Source: Gnetum montanum
Lineage: Eukaryota > Streptophyta > Gnetopsida > Gnetales > Gnetaceae
Assembly: GCA_015680685.1 (NCBI GenBank)
Contig: MNCI01021396.1
Location: 311,508-375,507 of the forward strand
Length of the DNA stretch: 64,000 nt
Direction: 5' to 3'
The position numbers and the translations under genes are program-made. The notes under the pieces are model-generated. The model was not told the origin of the DNA, did not search any database, and was given only the letters and a program-made list of their open reading frames with translations. Shown here piece after piece: positions 25,378 through 37,757 of the stretch. Numbering within the stretch: position 1 is the stretch's first letter; each line of letters begins with the position of its first letter.

Positions 25378-25599
25378 GCCCTATGTACTTGCAACCTTCT
25401 TCATCTTCCATATGATTTTCTTTCTCTTCCTTGAAGGCTTAGGATTAATAATATAAATCTTCACCTTGTTTGTGCTCATTTTCAAGGTTTGATCATCATC
25501 AAGTCCTTAATAATGAATCAAATTTGCAACATTAAATGCAAGGATGAGCCAACACCATTAGACATTAGTATCTCAAAAGTATTATCAATAATTCTATCC

Positions 25600-25740
25600 T
25601 ATAACTTGAAAGGTCTCTTTTTCTTTTCTTTTATTTTACAAAAATTAATTTCCCTCAATCTCTTCTTATGCAAATGGATCCAAATCAGATCATCAACCTT
25701 AAATTTGAACATTTTCTTACTCTCTTTCGTCTTTTAGGAT
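25600..25740 (-). pseudogene. Gypsy integrase C-terminal fragment
   Basis: The minus strand reads FKFKVDDLIWIHLHKKRLRE then KKKRPFKL, matching the GDLVWVHLRKERFP...GPF motif at the end of plant gypsy integrases. The core catalytic part to its right (25800-26750) is not recognisable in continuous frame. Confidence 0.7.
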
Positions 25741-26816
25741 ACATCTTCATCCTTCTTAACAAACTATTCTCTCACTTAGAAATGTAAGTCTTTCATTTCT
25801 TGCATAAATTCAACACAAATATTCTTTCCCATCAATACACTTCACATGATCAAGCATTCTATGACTATACTCATAATTTGTCTCAAAAGAGCTCTTTCCA
25901 ATAATAAAATGTAATGCATTATTATAGGAGAATTAATCATGTGACAACAAATTCTCCCACATACTTGGATGATCATCACATAAACATCTCAAAAATTTCA
26001 ACATGGACTTATTCACAACTTTAAACTTTTCATTGAATTAAAAATAACAGAATATGAAAGATTCAATTTGGTTCCCAAAATTCTCCAAAAGACTATCCAA
26101 AAATGAATAGTAAATTTTGAATTCATATCACTGACAATTAACAATGAAATATAATATAACAAAAAAATAGGTGGAAAAAATATTAGAAATATGAGAAGCA
26201 TCACTTACCTTCTTACAAGGAATAAAATTTATCAACTTGGTAAACCTAGCAAATATAATAAAAATTGAATCATTTCGACTTATATTTTCCTTAGTGAAAT
26301 CCATTAACACACTCTTCCATGGTAATATAGCAATAGACAACAGCAAATAATGACCATCTACTCTGTTTTCCCTTTGAATTTATAACATGTCAATCATTCC
26401 TTCATAAATTTTGAAATTTAGATAGACATGCCTAGCTAAAAGTAGATTCTTCTAACAAGCTTTAGGATCATATCTCTCCTCATGTGGTTTCCTAATCATT
26501 CATAATGCTTTTTAAGATGATGTTAATCTAAAAGTTAAATTTAAAAATGCACACCTTTTTATTCTTAAAGAGAATACCATTTCAAATGTGTTCATTTCTT
26601 CATTGATCATCTCTTATAATAAAGGCTAATTCAAATCCCTCCAAAACTATCCAAAATTAACATCATCATTAAATAAATTAAAAATGATTCATACCTTTCA
26701 CTTAATATGAATTAAAATTCCCAAAAGGCACTTTTGATAATGCATTTATAATAGCATTTATCTTTCCATTTTTATGCTTCAAAAAAATTTAAACTCTTAC
26801 ATTTGTACCATCCACT

Positions 26817-27062
26817 TCATGTACCTATCATTTCATGTAAATGCAAAAATTGAAATGGTTTGGAACTATTCATCAACAAGAATTCTTTGGAAAACAAGTA
26901 ATCTCTTGAAATCTTGATGGCCTGAAGGATAGCACAAAAATCCTTCTTATAAACATTGTACTTTTTCCTTGATTCATTAAGCTTCTCTAAAAGGAGTGCA
27001 ATAGGTCTTATCTCTTGGTATAAAACTCCTCTAATAGCTTGTTCACTAGCATCCACCTCCAC
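26817..27062 (-). pseudogene. Gypsy RNase H domain fragment
   Basis: An 81-codon minus-strand frame opens with EVDASEQAIRGVL and continues with RPIALLLEKLNESRKKYNVY, YKKDFCAIL and SRDYLFSKEFLL. These are the conserved blocks of the Ty3/gypsy RNase H with the first catalytic Asp and the Glu-equivalent region. It is the best-preserved coding part of this element and fixes its class and strand. Confidence 0.85.
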
Positions 27063-27419
27063 TTAAAAGAATTTGGCAAAATCTAGAATTGCAAGAATAG
27101 GTTCACTTGTAATCTTCTCATACAATAAGTCAAAAATCCTTTGCACTTCATCCTCTCATATAAAGAACTTAATCTTCATGAAGAGAAAAATACTGATCAT
27201 GAAATACCACTATAGTTCCTAATGAATCTCTTATAAAAGACTACCAAGCAAGGAAAAGAATGTGTCTTCCATATTATTTGGTGTTGGCCATTTCTTAATA
27301 CCCTTCATTTTGACTACATTCATCTTCACTTAATTTTTAGAAATCACATGTATCAAATATCTAATTTCTCTTTAGTAGAAATTGTACTTCTTTGTGTTAA
27401 TCACTAGTTGTTCCTCATT

Positions 27420-28160
27420 CAATTTTTGGCATAGAAACTTTCCAGTGACTAATATGCTTTTCCTCATTAAATATGTAAATAAGAATATCATCAAAGAAAT
27501 CCATGTAATATTTTTGAATGAACTACTTAAGAACATCATGTATTGACCTCATGAATGTGGCATCACAACCCAAACAAGTCACCCAGAGTCTTAAACTATT
27601 TTTTACATTCATCACTTAGCGTAATTCTAATTTAATTATACCCATTCTTCAAATCAATTTTTCTAAATACCTCATTCAATTCTTGGCATATAAATTTCAA
27701 ATGACTATCATGCTCTTCCTCATTAAAGCTATAAATACGAATTTCTTCAAATAAAGTAATGTAACAATTTCTAATCAACTTATTTCAAACATCATGCATC
27801 AACCTCATGAATGTGGTATAGGCTTTGGTCAATCCAAATGGCATCACAAGAAATTTAAATAGGATACCTAGAATCCTAAATTCTATCTTTCATTCATCAC
27901 CTATACTAATTTTAATTTGGTAATACTCACTCTTTAAATCAAATTTGCTAAATGCTTTAGCATGTTTCAAAGCAACAAAAATATCTTTCATTCTTGAAAT
28001 AGAAAACTAATACCTTACTATTATGCTATTTATTACACTTGAGTCAATGCACATCCTCTATTCTTCACTTTTCCCCTTGAAAACTAGCACCATTGGAACT
28101 ACATAAGGTGATATGGATTCTCTCACAAATCCATTTCCAATTAGTTGTTTCAATTTTCTT
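27420..28160 (-). pseudogene. Gypsy reverse transcriptase relic with tandem duplication
   Basis: The minus strand from 28160 reads GFVRESISPYVVPMVLVFKG, then RMCIDS, a FSKFDLKSEYYQIKI block and VMPFGLTKAYTTFMR, the order of gypsy RT motifs. Stops interrupt repeatedly. Plus-strand segments starting at 27420 and 27677 are similar over about 255 bp, each carrying a CATCATGNATNNACCTCATGAATGTGG segment. Part of RT was therefore duplicated in tandem after insertion or during reverse transcription. Confidence 0.75.
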
Positions 28161-28499
28161 TGTAGTTATTCTGTATGATTTTCTGTCATTTGATATGCTT
28201 ACTTATTTGACATTGTAGCCCCTAGTATGAAGTTAATTTGGTGCTATAAATTTTTCATAGGTGGAATACGTTTAAAGTTTTTCTTGAAGATATTTGGAAA
28301 ATGCTTGCTCAACTCTACTACTATTACTAAAAGTTTACATCACTTAATTATGGATGATGAAACTGTTAATACCAAAATAAAATTGATGTCTACCTTATCA
28401 TGTTTTTTTGGTGTATATTCTCTCATTCAACAAGAATAAAGATGCATTTCTTGAGGAATGATTTCTCACTTATTTTACTATAATTGAAATAGATTTAAT

Positions 28500-29745
28500 G
28501 ATTTCATCATCTCTAGTTACTAATCACATATTCTTAGCAATATTAAATTTCACATCGTTATCAAATTTCCAAGATCTCCCAAATATCATATTATCATAAC
28601 TAATTAGCAAGATATCACAAACAACATGATCAATGTAACTAGAAATTTTGAATTTCAAAATATATTACTTCTTCATATCTTGAGCAAAATCCCTTGATAA
28701 TTGATGATCTTATAGGATCCAAGATGAGGATAAGTCACTAGCTATAATCTAGCAAATTTCCTAGAAGAAATGACACTTTGTTGAGGACCTTCATTAATCA
28801 AAATATGAATCTATGCCTTAATTTTGAGAAATATAGCTTCAATTCTAAGTAATAATTTCCTATTAGGATTACTTTTCACATTAACATTACCCATGAATGA
28901 ATTCATTTCAGTAACATCTTCTATCTTAGGAGCATTGAGGTTACTTCTTTGAGTAGATTGATTAGATGAACCTCCATTCTACATCCTTTCTACTTCTTTT
29001 GTCTAGGTGGCCTTCTGAACTAGACATTCCAATTACTTGTGTCCAATCTTCCCATACTAAAATAATTAAAGTTTGGAAGAGTTAGTTTCCTTGAAATCCT
29101 TACCTTCTTTAGTTGAGTTTTCCTTGGTCTTTTCTTTGTTCTCCTTATTCTCTTTATCATGCTTCTTCCTCTCATGTCTTCTTTGATCATCTTGGATTTG
29201 GATTCCTTCTCCCATTTGTAATCCTTATTATTACCCTTGAATGATTCCTTTCCTTTGCTTTTATAACCACTCAATTTTTTCTTAGCCTTGTTGGCCACTT
29301 CATAAGCCTCATCTAGAGTTTAAGGCTCATAAAAAAACTTCAATTATACGTAAGGAAGCCTTGATGAATTTCTAAAAGCTCTTTAAAGCCTTGCTTCATT
29401 TCCTTCATCTATCCTTAAATGCTTTGATGAAATTAACCTTGATAAATAAGTAGCTAATGAAGCCCTTTGAGATGTCACCTGAGGACTAGAATTTATTTCT
29501 CTTAAAATCCTTGAAGCATGGAATTAAAAATTTTTATGGATTGAATACACAACATCATCATCTTTTCCTTTCCATATTCATGGTTTAAAGGATCTATATC
29601 ACCATTCCTTCTTTAACATGTACAAGCACTAGCGTCAAGTTTAGCATCTAATTATTTTAATATATCCACAATCATCTTGAAGGAACCTCTAAGATATTCC
29701 ATGTCCTTGTTCAAAGCTTGTACTAATTTCTTCTTGTTAGTCATG
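28500..29745 (-). pseudogene. Gypsy gag relic 3
   Basis: The minus strand begins near 29740 with KKLVQALNKDMEYLRGSFKM, a gag N-terminal segment shared with relic 1. It runs to a Lys-rich linker (29020-29298, the longest open frame, 92 codons) and a broken zinc-knuckle segment (NYFSMGRLDTSNWN) where the cysteines are lost. The protease region to 28500 is unreadable. Confidence 0.65.
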
Positions 29746-29904
29746 TTTTCCAAGTAATTCAAATAAGAATCAACACAACAATTTCATATCTATTACAATC
29801 CACATAATTACAAGGTATTGTGAGCATAATCCCTCACATTTGAACAATAACCAAACATGAGAAGACTAAGAAAATTGATATACGGTGCTCAAGTATTCTA
29901 ATAA

Positions 29905-29917
29905 TAACTCTATAATA
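29905..29917 (-). other. Degenerate primer-binding site of antisense gypsy
   Basis: The minus strand reads GTTATTATAGAGT, aligned by its flanks with the Met-tRNA site of relic 1. The match is weak. Confidence 0.35.
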
Positions 29918-29924
29918 ACAAAGG

Positions 29925-31056
29925 CTAGGATGGCTATACCTCCAATTAATCATTCTTATGTTATTATAAGTAAAATTTCCTCAAAACCCACATCAAATAG
30001 CCCAATTCCATTCATCAAAGAAAAAAAAGAAAAAAAAATGAAAAGCCTCTCTAATTAATGTATAAAAATATGAAATACATCAAAATACAAAGTAAAAGGG
30101 ATCATGAACACACAAACTAAGGATCTATGAAATTACTTAGCCTTCCATACCCACCAAACCTCACAACACTTAGTACAGGATGTAAGGCATGAGATCAAGC
30201 ATTCCTCTATATTCTTACCTCTAACCAAATGAAGAAAATAGGCGCAAAAGAACCTTAATTAATGCTCAATGAAATTATAGTTATTCTTAGACTTCTTTCT
30301 GCTAGCTCAAGGATATCACAAAATGGAAAAAATTTATTAATTTTTTTCTTTGGCTTATAGTTATGCATGAAAAAATCACATTTAATTTTTTAATAAATTT
30401 TTAAAAAGTCTCAAGTACTATGCTCCAAGTGATTGTAAGTCATACTTGCTTGTAGTTCTAGGTTGGCTATAACTTATTATGGGTTGTATTCTACTCATTA
30501 ACATCAACTGTAAAAAATCCAAATTTAAACATTTTTATAGTGCAAGAGGATTACAAGTCACAATCCCTCATAATTCTCTAGGTTGTGAATGCCTACAAGT
30601 CCTTGTGCATTGTAGTTAGCCTATAACTCCATAACTTAAAAGCAACTCTATGCATAATGCACGTGATTATGAGTAGTAGCCTCTAGTAATCTTCTAGATG
30701 GACTACAACCTCTTGCAAGTGGCACCCATGTTGCAACTCATCATACAACCCTTAAACTTCATCAAAAATCAAGCTATGACTTATTACAAATAACCATTAG
30801 CTATATGAGCTTGTAGTTATTAACTACAAGTTACATGTGCTTCACAGTTACTATGCCAAATTTCAAAAACATCATAAATGATCCCTGTTTGACGTCAACC
30901 TTGAGGGTCAAAAATTATAAGACACTTAAAATGTTATGTAAGTAGGAAACAACAACTTGGAATTAGAGATGTTCTTACATAAGGATGATAGCCCTTTATG
31001 GAGCTAAAATGTTAAGGCTAATTAAGTAATTTAAAGTCATCCTAAAGATGACATCA
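29925..31056 (-). mobile_element. 5' LTR of antisense gypsy element
   Basis: Partner of 24166-25377. The U3 side (30420-30860) contains repeated TGTAAGT, CTTGTAGTT and CTACAAGTT words in both orientations. The right end is taken at the inverted TG at 31056. Confidence 0.65.
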
Positions 31057-31288
31057 TTGCATTTTTGAGAATTTTAATGACTAAGGTTGCTAAACCATGG
31101 AATTTATTTTAGCTTATTTATTTTCAAATTAATGATTTTTGAAAATTTGTTTATTTTATAAAGTGATATGCAGTTTTTGCTTAAGGATAACATGATTGTG
31201 ATGAAATATTAGAGGGTTTGGAAAGAGGAAATTCATTAGCTTGGTCAAACTTATTGAATTATTATATTTAACTTTAGAATGTGAAGCA

Positions 31289-32366
31289 TGTTGACATTTT
31301 GATATTTCAAAGCCTTAAGGAAAATGGAGAATATAGAATTTTTATGATGGATGATGATTTTGCAGGACATGAACAAGAACTCCACAAAGAAATCTAAGAA
31401 CTAAAGAAAATGAGATCAACTTCAAGATGTCAAAATAAAGACTACATGGGTGAGATGAGAGCAAGGATGAAAATGAAATCTACAAGCCAAATGAAGATGC
31501 TCCAAGGTTTGCCAGGAACACAAATTAACAAAAGAAAGCCTCAAAATTTAAAGGTTAAGAGATGAGTAGATGTCTTGAAAAAATAGTAGACGTCTATTTC
31601 CAATAGTAGACATCCCACTATAGACATCACACTTGCCAAGCAGATGTCTCTCCTACATTAAAAAAAATCTCAATTAGATGTCTCAACTTTGAAGTAGACA
31701 TTTACACAAGCCATTTGGTAGCTGTTGCATGAATTCCAAGAAGTTTTTGGGAACTCTGAGGCTATAAGATGATGTCAAAATCTTAGAAATTGCACAAGTA
31801 ATGTTCACACAAAAGCTCTTCATTGTCTATTCTAAGAAATTCTATTCTTGCCCTTCATTGTAACATCATTTGTTTGATTGCAATTTGTACTAAGCTTTAA
31901 GTACAAGGATCTATAACTTTAGTTGAGTTATTTCCTTGTTCTTTTCCTTCTTTCCTATAGCCCTACAAGGTTAATGTGCTTCTTGTAGAAAGGTATCTTT
32001 GTTGAGCTTGTCAACATCTTGCAGGATTGAGTGGTTTTGCAATGTCAAAACACTTTGAAGCAAAGCTTAATTTTGTAAAGGTTGTGGGATTCATGAAACC
32101 AAATTCTGAGCTTGTTGGGACCTTGTGGCGTTGAGTGGTTTCGCAGTGATGAAACACTTTGGAGAAAATCTCAAAGCTTTTAGAGGATGTGGTGCCCTTC
32201 AAACCACATTTTTTAAAGAAACAAAGTCTCGAGATATACATGGATTCTATCCTCTGAGTGTGGACATACCCAAGTTGGAGAACCATGTAAAATTGGTTTG
32301 TTTTTGTGACTAGTGTAATTTTAATTAGGAAACTTATTTAACCCCCCTCCTAGTTCTAGATCCATA
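31289..32366 (+). mobile_element. 5' LTR of copia element
   Basis: Begins TGTTGACATTTTGATA and ends just before AG plus the primer-binding site. AGATGTCT-type motifs fill 31560-31700, upstream of a TATAAG box at 31763. Aligns along its length with 35908-36965. Confidence 0.85.
31763..31768 (+). promoter_or_regulatory. TATA box of copia LTR
   Basis: GGCTATAAGATGATG is conserved at the same position in the 3' LTR (36362) and, as GCTATAAGTAGA, in the solo LTR (55290). Confidence 0.55.
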
Positions 32367-32368
32367 AG

Positions 32369-32380
32369 TGGTATCAAAGC
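32369..32380 (+). other. Primer-binding site, initiator Met tRNA
   Basis: TGGTATCAAAGC, one change from the standard TGGTATCAGAGC, lies two bases after the 5' LTR. Confidence 0.8.
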
Positions 32381-32422
32381 CTATTACTTTCAAGTTTGTG
32401 CTTTAACTTTCAAGAGTGAACT

Positions 32423-33413
32423 ATGGAGGGGGCATCCTACACAATGCCATCGATGTTCAATTGGTTTGACTTTACATATTGTAAGGCAAGGATGCAAGGC
32501 TTCTTCAAGTCCATGAAGTTCAAGGTATGGGAGTCAATCCCCGAAGGCTACACACCATCTATCAATAGTGCATCAAAAGCTCTCAATCCATGGAACAAAT
32601 GGACAACTAAAGAAAGATATAATTTTATGTATAATTCTAAAGAAAAAAATTATTTATATTGTGCATTAAATAAATATGAATTTAATAGAATAGTTGGGTG
32701 TAAGATTGCTATGAAAATTTGGAAAATCTTAGAGGCTACCTATGAGGGCACATCTATAGCTAAAAAATATAAACTTTTAGTCTTGCAAAGTGAATATGAC
32801 AAACTTAAGATGAAGAAAGATGAAAAGATTCAGGATTATTTCTCTAGGAAAAATGATATTGTCATAGCAATTAGGGGCATAGGAAAGTAGGGGCATAGGC
32901 AAGGACTTTCCTGAAAGTGATGTAATTATAAAAATTATTGGAATACTACAACCCAAATTTAGACCTAAGGTGACAACTATGAATGAAATTAAAGACTTTT
33001 GGTCCTCAAATTTGAGCTTCAAAGTGCTCTAATTCCTTATGAGATGAATCTCATAAGTGAAGGAAAAATTAAGGAAAAGCCTATTGCTCTAAAATCATCA
33101 TCAAAGAAAAAGGAGTAGGTTGAGTAAGAAATGAACAGTGAAAAAGAAATAGCTCTTATATTAAGAAGAGATCAAAAGATTTTGGTAAGAAAAGGAAAGA
33201 GCTTTAAGCAACTAGGGCCCAACCAATTTAATACCAAAGGTAAAGATAAAGTTAAGAATTTTTCAAATTCAAATTTTAATGCATTTTCCATAGAATGTTG
33301 GGTATGTGGTGAAAGAGGCCATGTGGCCTCCCAATATCCTAGCATTAGCAGGTTACAACAAAGAGATAAGACTAAAGTAGATACAAAAAAGACAAGCTTC
33401 TACACATTGGGAT
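32423..33413 (+). pseudogene. Copia gag (UBN2-type) with zinc knuckle, disrupted
   Basis: ORF1 (32423-32890, 155 codons) matches the plant copia capsid domain: MEGASYTMPSMFNWFDFTYC, KVWESIPEGYTP, EFNRIVGCKIAMKIW, then KMKKDEKIQDYF. A 16-bp tandem duplication at about 32873-32904 (AGGGGCATAGGAAAGT) shifts the frame and ends it. Downstream the protein resumes (DFPESDVIIKIIG) and, in 33131-33415, reaches a basic linker and the knuckle CWVCGERGHVASQY. In a normal CCHC knuckle the last residue is Cys; here it is Tyr. Gag would form the virus-like particle and package RNA. This copy cannot make a full protein. Confidence 0.85.
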
Positions 33414-33419
33414 GATGGA

Positions 33420-35890
33420 GAATAGAGTGAAGAAGAGGTTGATGACACTATAAAAGACTCATAGCTTATATGTATGACCCTCACAAATGAAGATTCATCA
33501 AAAATATTTGATGAATTAAGAGGTAAACATGATGAAAGGTCTAGTGAGTAACATGAAGAAATTATAATCTTACATTATCTACTCAAAATGGTAAAGAAAA
33601 ATATGCATAGAAAAATTTCTAAAATCTACACCTTATCTTCCAAGTTAAAAATGGAAATCTTAGACATAAAAGTTGAGATTCAACTCCTTACATTGTTGAA
33701 TAAAGAGAAATGCAAGGATAATCAAGAAGAATAAATCAGTGAAAATAAAGAAAATATTCAAAATTAGAATAAAAGTGAATGCTTGGAAGAAACCTCTCAA
33801 AAGGATACTTGTACTAGTTCAAGCATAATCAGGTTTGATGATTCTATTCATGAAAGAAACACTTTATATTTTTGTAAAAAGTGTGATCATAAATAAGATT
33901 ATTATCCTTACATAGAACAAAATAACATTGATACTTGATCTTGTCAAAAGGAATCTAGTGAGTGTATCTTGTAGGATGCAACAACTTGGAAAAGAATGAG
34001 CTAAAAGCTGGAACAACTTCTAAAATAATGAATGAAACTATTAAAGATAATGGATCCTCCTATCTTGAGGAACATGAACAAGAGGGATTCCCATACAAGG
34101 TTGGAGACACCAACAAAGAAGCTAATGAGAGAAAATAAAATGGTATGGAGGTACTCAATGATAGAGGGCCTCATCTCAAACTTCATTAATCATTGTCATA
34201 TCAGTAAGCAAGGTAAGTCATGGTAAGTCTCTATTTCCTTGCTTGCTAGATTTAATATAGGCCAATTTTGAAACTTATTTTTTTAATTATATATATATAT
34301 ATACTTTATGAACTCTTTATTCATCAAAGAAAATATATCTTAATCACCTAATGCATGATATTATACAAAAATGGTTTCAAAGAAAGATCAATGTAGTATG
34401 GTTATCTCTCATGTTATCTTATGAATCATTTAGTTACATGTGCTTAAAAAGCTTCATGATTGAAGAAACTCTGAGAAAAAAAGAAAAGACATTACATCCA
34501 TATTGAAAAAAATTTTATCTCATAAGATACTACTAACATGAGAAATTGGTCGAAGTGTTACAAAAAAATGGCAAAGTGTAGCATGACTAGATGATCAAGC
34601 AAGAAAAAATTTGTTATGATTTATGCATAATAATTTTATCTCATGTTTTTTCTTTTTTATAAACTTTGCTAGATCATTCTATATTTTTGAATAAGCAAGA
34701 TTTTGATTAATTAGCTATAGATCTTGAAAGAGTTAAAGAAGAGATAAGCACATATGTAGGGGGAGCTTTTACATCATGAATTATTTTGGAGAATCAATAT
34801 AGGGGGATTTTATGAAGAATTTCTTCAAGACATGATACTTAGGTAGGCAACAAAAGATATATTCATTTGGTACAAACTTGAAGGTAAAAGAGCAAGTTAT
34901 TTTTTATTCAATCCTTAAAAATCTTTTGCCTAAAATTTATCATCAATTGTGCAAGCTTTTGGAATTTATTTGAATATATCTCTATGTTAGTGCTACATAA
35001 TTTATATACTAAGAGTGTATTCTTTTAACTACTTAATTTCCTTATTGTTGATATTGGCTTCATAGTTCTTACCTAAGAGATTTCAAGCACACTAGAGCAA
35101 GAAAATAAACTCAAACCTTTCTTTGACAAAGTTTCTTAGGGAATTTTGAAATTCAATTGATGAGACATTTTAAGCTCCCTTGAGATGAGCATGGCTACTA
35201 TTTTATGAACATATTGATTAGAAGTAGCTTTATTTTATCTCTTGATCTTTTTTTAGAATTTGATCTATTTCCTAAAAGCTAGATGTATATATGCTTATTC
35301 TTCTTAATATGAAATTACTATCTTTTGAATATGAAAATGTGATGAGAAACATCTAATGAGATTTTACTTAGATGAAGATAGTATAAATATATCTTGATGA
35401 TATCCTTAACAACTTTTTGATCTATCTTATTTTTAATATTACTAGTTGTAAGGCCCAACTCACTTTTTGATGATGTCCAAAAAGGGCAAGAATTTCATAT
35501 CTCCTTGATATAACTATGATATAATGTGGTGACTTGTGATATAAGTTTGATATAACATGGTGACTTGTGATATGATAAGATTGTGATATATGTGTCATAA
35601 GCAACATGGGCATTGAATGACAATTATGATCTTATGAATGTATTTGAATAGTTATGACCTTATAGTGGTATTGATGCTTATCTTTCTAGTATAGAGATAA
35701 GATATTCATTATTCATTACTTATCCCTTGATCATAAATAACCTTATTCAAATTTCACAAGTGTCTTCTTATGATTAATGGAATTTTTTTTGTAGAAAGGA
35801 TGTATACTTGCATAGTCCTTTATCTCTCATCATCTTTAGCTCAATCAATTTTTGGAACATACTAACCCATTTTCTTAAGTTTTGGACATC
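33420..35890 (+). other. Interior of copia element without pol
   Basis: The first part (33420-33790) is still Lys/Glu-rich and may be the gag C-terminal extension. The rest is AT-rich with no DSG, integrase or YVDD-like RT motif in any frame. A short degenerate repeat of GATATAA plus GGTGACTTGTGATAT occurs three times at about 35505-35600. Confidence 0.6.
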
Positions 35891-35893
35891 GTC

Positions 35894-35907
35894 AAAAAGG
35901 GGGAGAT
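35894..35907 (+). other. Polypurine tract of copia element
   Basis: AAAAAGGGGGAGAT directly precedes the 3' LTR, as expected for second-strand priming. Confidence 0.8.
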
Positions 35908-36965
35908 TTTTGACCTTTTGGTACATCAAAAGCTTAATGAAAATAGAGAAATATAAAATGTTTGTAGTGGATGATGATTTTTCATGACATGAACAAGAAC
36001 CCCACACAAGGATCTAAGAACTCAAGAAAATGAGATCTATGTCAAGATGTCAAAATGAAGACTACATGGACAAGATGAGAACATGGATTAAAATGAAGTC
36101 TACAAGCCAAATGAAGATGCTCAAGGTTTTCCAATAAGACAAATTGAAAAGAGAAAGAATTATAATTCAAAGTTCAAAAGCTAAGTAGATGTCTTGAAAT
36201 AATAGCAAACATCTATTTCTAATAGTAGACGTCTCATAGTAGACATCCCAATTTCTAGGTAGATGTCTCTCTTGCATTGAGGGAAATCTCAATTAGACGT
36301 CTACACTTGTTGTTTGGTAGTACTTGCATAAATTTTGAGGCATTTTCGAAAACTTCGAGACTATAAGATGATGTCAAAGGCTTGGGAATTGAGTGAGTAT
36401 TGTTCACACAAAAGCTCTTCATTGTCTATTCTAAGCAATTCTATTCTTGCTCTTCATTGTAACATCATTTGCTTGATTGTAGTTTGTACTGAGCTTCAAG
36501 TTCAAGGATTTGTAAATTTAGTTATATTCTTTCCTTTTCCTTTTCCTTCTTTCTTGTAATTCTATGGGGTTGATGTGCTTCTTGTGGGAAGACATCTTTG
36601 TTAAGCTTATCAAGATCCTACGAGATTGAGTGGTTTTGTAACGTTGAAACACTTTGGAGTGGAGCTTAATTTTGTAAAGGTTGTGGGATCCTTGAAACCA
36701 CATTTTGAGCTTGTTAAAACCTTACAAGGTTGAGTGGTTTCACAAGAATGAAACACTCCAAAGCAGAGCTCAAAGCTTGTAGAGGGTGTGATGTCCTTCA
36801 AACCACAGTTTTTGAAGAAAAAAAAATTTAGAGGTATGCATGGATTCTACCTTCCATGTGGGGATGTACCCAAGATAGGGAATCATAAAATTGGTGTGTT
36901 TTTGTGGGTGGTGAAATGTTAATTAGGGAAACTATTCAACCCAACTTCTAAATTCTTGATCCACA
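35908..36965 (+). mobile_element. 3' LTR of copia element
   Basis: Starts TTTTGACCTTTTGG (first G of TG mutated) and ends CCACA. Carries the same AGATGTCT motif array (36185-36305) and TATA box as the 5' LTR. Confidence 0.85.
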
Positions 36966-37209
36966 AAACATAGGTCATTAAGCTTGTATAACAACATGAA
37001 CATATTATTAATAGTAGGAGGGTGGACACTAAATCCTTTTTCATCTCCTTTGATTTTTCAAAAGTCTCTCACCATTGCTTAAGTAGTGGTGGGATTTGTT
37101 CATTTCAAAATTATTAAATAATAAAGTGATTATAAAAATTTTCAAATCATTTTGTTAACATAATGATAACACCATTCCTTATAAGAGAGAAGGTCTTGGG
37201 CACAATTCC

Positions 37210-37430
37210 AATTCATTAAACTTTTTTCATTTTTTCTTGTTTTAATTTGGTTTTCTTTAGGCTAGATTTTAAAATTGAATTTCTATTATCCTTATTTCAT
37301 TTTCTTTTGATTTTGATTTTGTTTGATTTTTTTGTTTTCAATTTCTAAAATTTCATTTTGGTTTTTTTGTTTTGAATTTTTCTCTCTATTGTTTGTTTTG
37401 ATTTCATTTTTTTTTTAATTTGGAGTTTTC
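37210..37430. repeat. T-rich low-complexity tract
   Basis: Long T runs with interspersed G, A and C (GATTTTGATTTTG). No gene. Confidence 0.6.
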
Positions 37431-37757
37431 TATGGCTTTAGTGTATGTTTATTTCTTCGATACTCTTTTACTCATTACTTGGTTTTTCTAATATCATAAT
37501 GAGCACTTATCTTGTATGTGGAGGTAGCAAGGAGAGCATTGGGTAGGCGTTTTTCTTTGACCAAAGTTAAAGGAGATGGAAGGAGGTTAGAACATTTCCA
37601 TAGTTTGAGGATAAAATAAGGATATAATGATAAGAAGAAGACAAGGATGAAATGGTAAGATAAAGGGATATTGTAATAATACTACAATTGATAACTATAG
37701 GAAATGGATATGAGTTAAAGATTTGTCACTTATTTTATTGGCTAGGGAAGTATGTGA

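Larger units (their letters stand above)
24166..31056 (-). mobile_element. Antisense Ty3/gypsy element with both LTRs (decayed)
   Basis: On the minus strand the order is 5' LTR (29925-31056), primer-binding site, gag (28500-29745), RT (27420-28160), RNase H (26817-27062), integrase C-terminal part (25600-25740) and 3' LTR (24166-25377). This is the canonical gypsy order. The RT and integrase tail resemble the chromovirus-type gypsy elements of plants. Every domain is broken. Terminal duplications were not resolved because both LTR ends are degraded. Total length is about 6.9 kb. Confidence 0.75.
31289..36965 (+). mobile_element. Ty1/copia element, gag only (non-autonomous)
   Basis: Two LTRs of about 1.07 kb flank a 3.5-kb interior with a Met-tRNA primer-binding site, one gag gene and a polypurine tract. 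The 5 bp before it are AAGCA and after it AAACA, a target duplication with one change. No protease, integrase or RT motif is visible between 33420 and 35890 in any frame, so it probably moved using proteins from a relative. Closely related LTRs occur at 47398-55898 (solo) and 10922-11165. Confidence 0.85.

Noticed and set aside
32011-32313. ORFs on both strands inside the copia 5' LTR
   Set aside because: They recur in the 3' LTR (36610-36801) and follow LTR similarity, not codon conservation.
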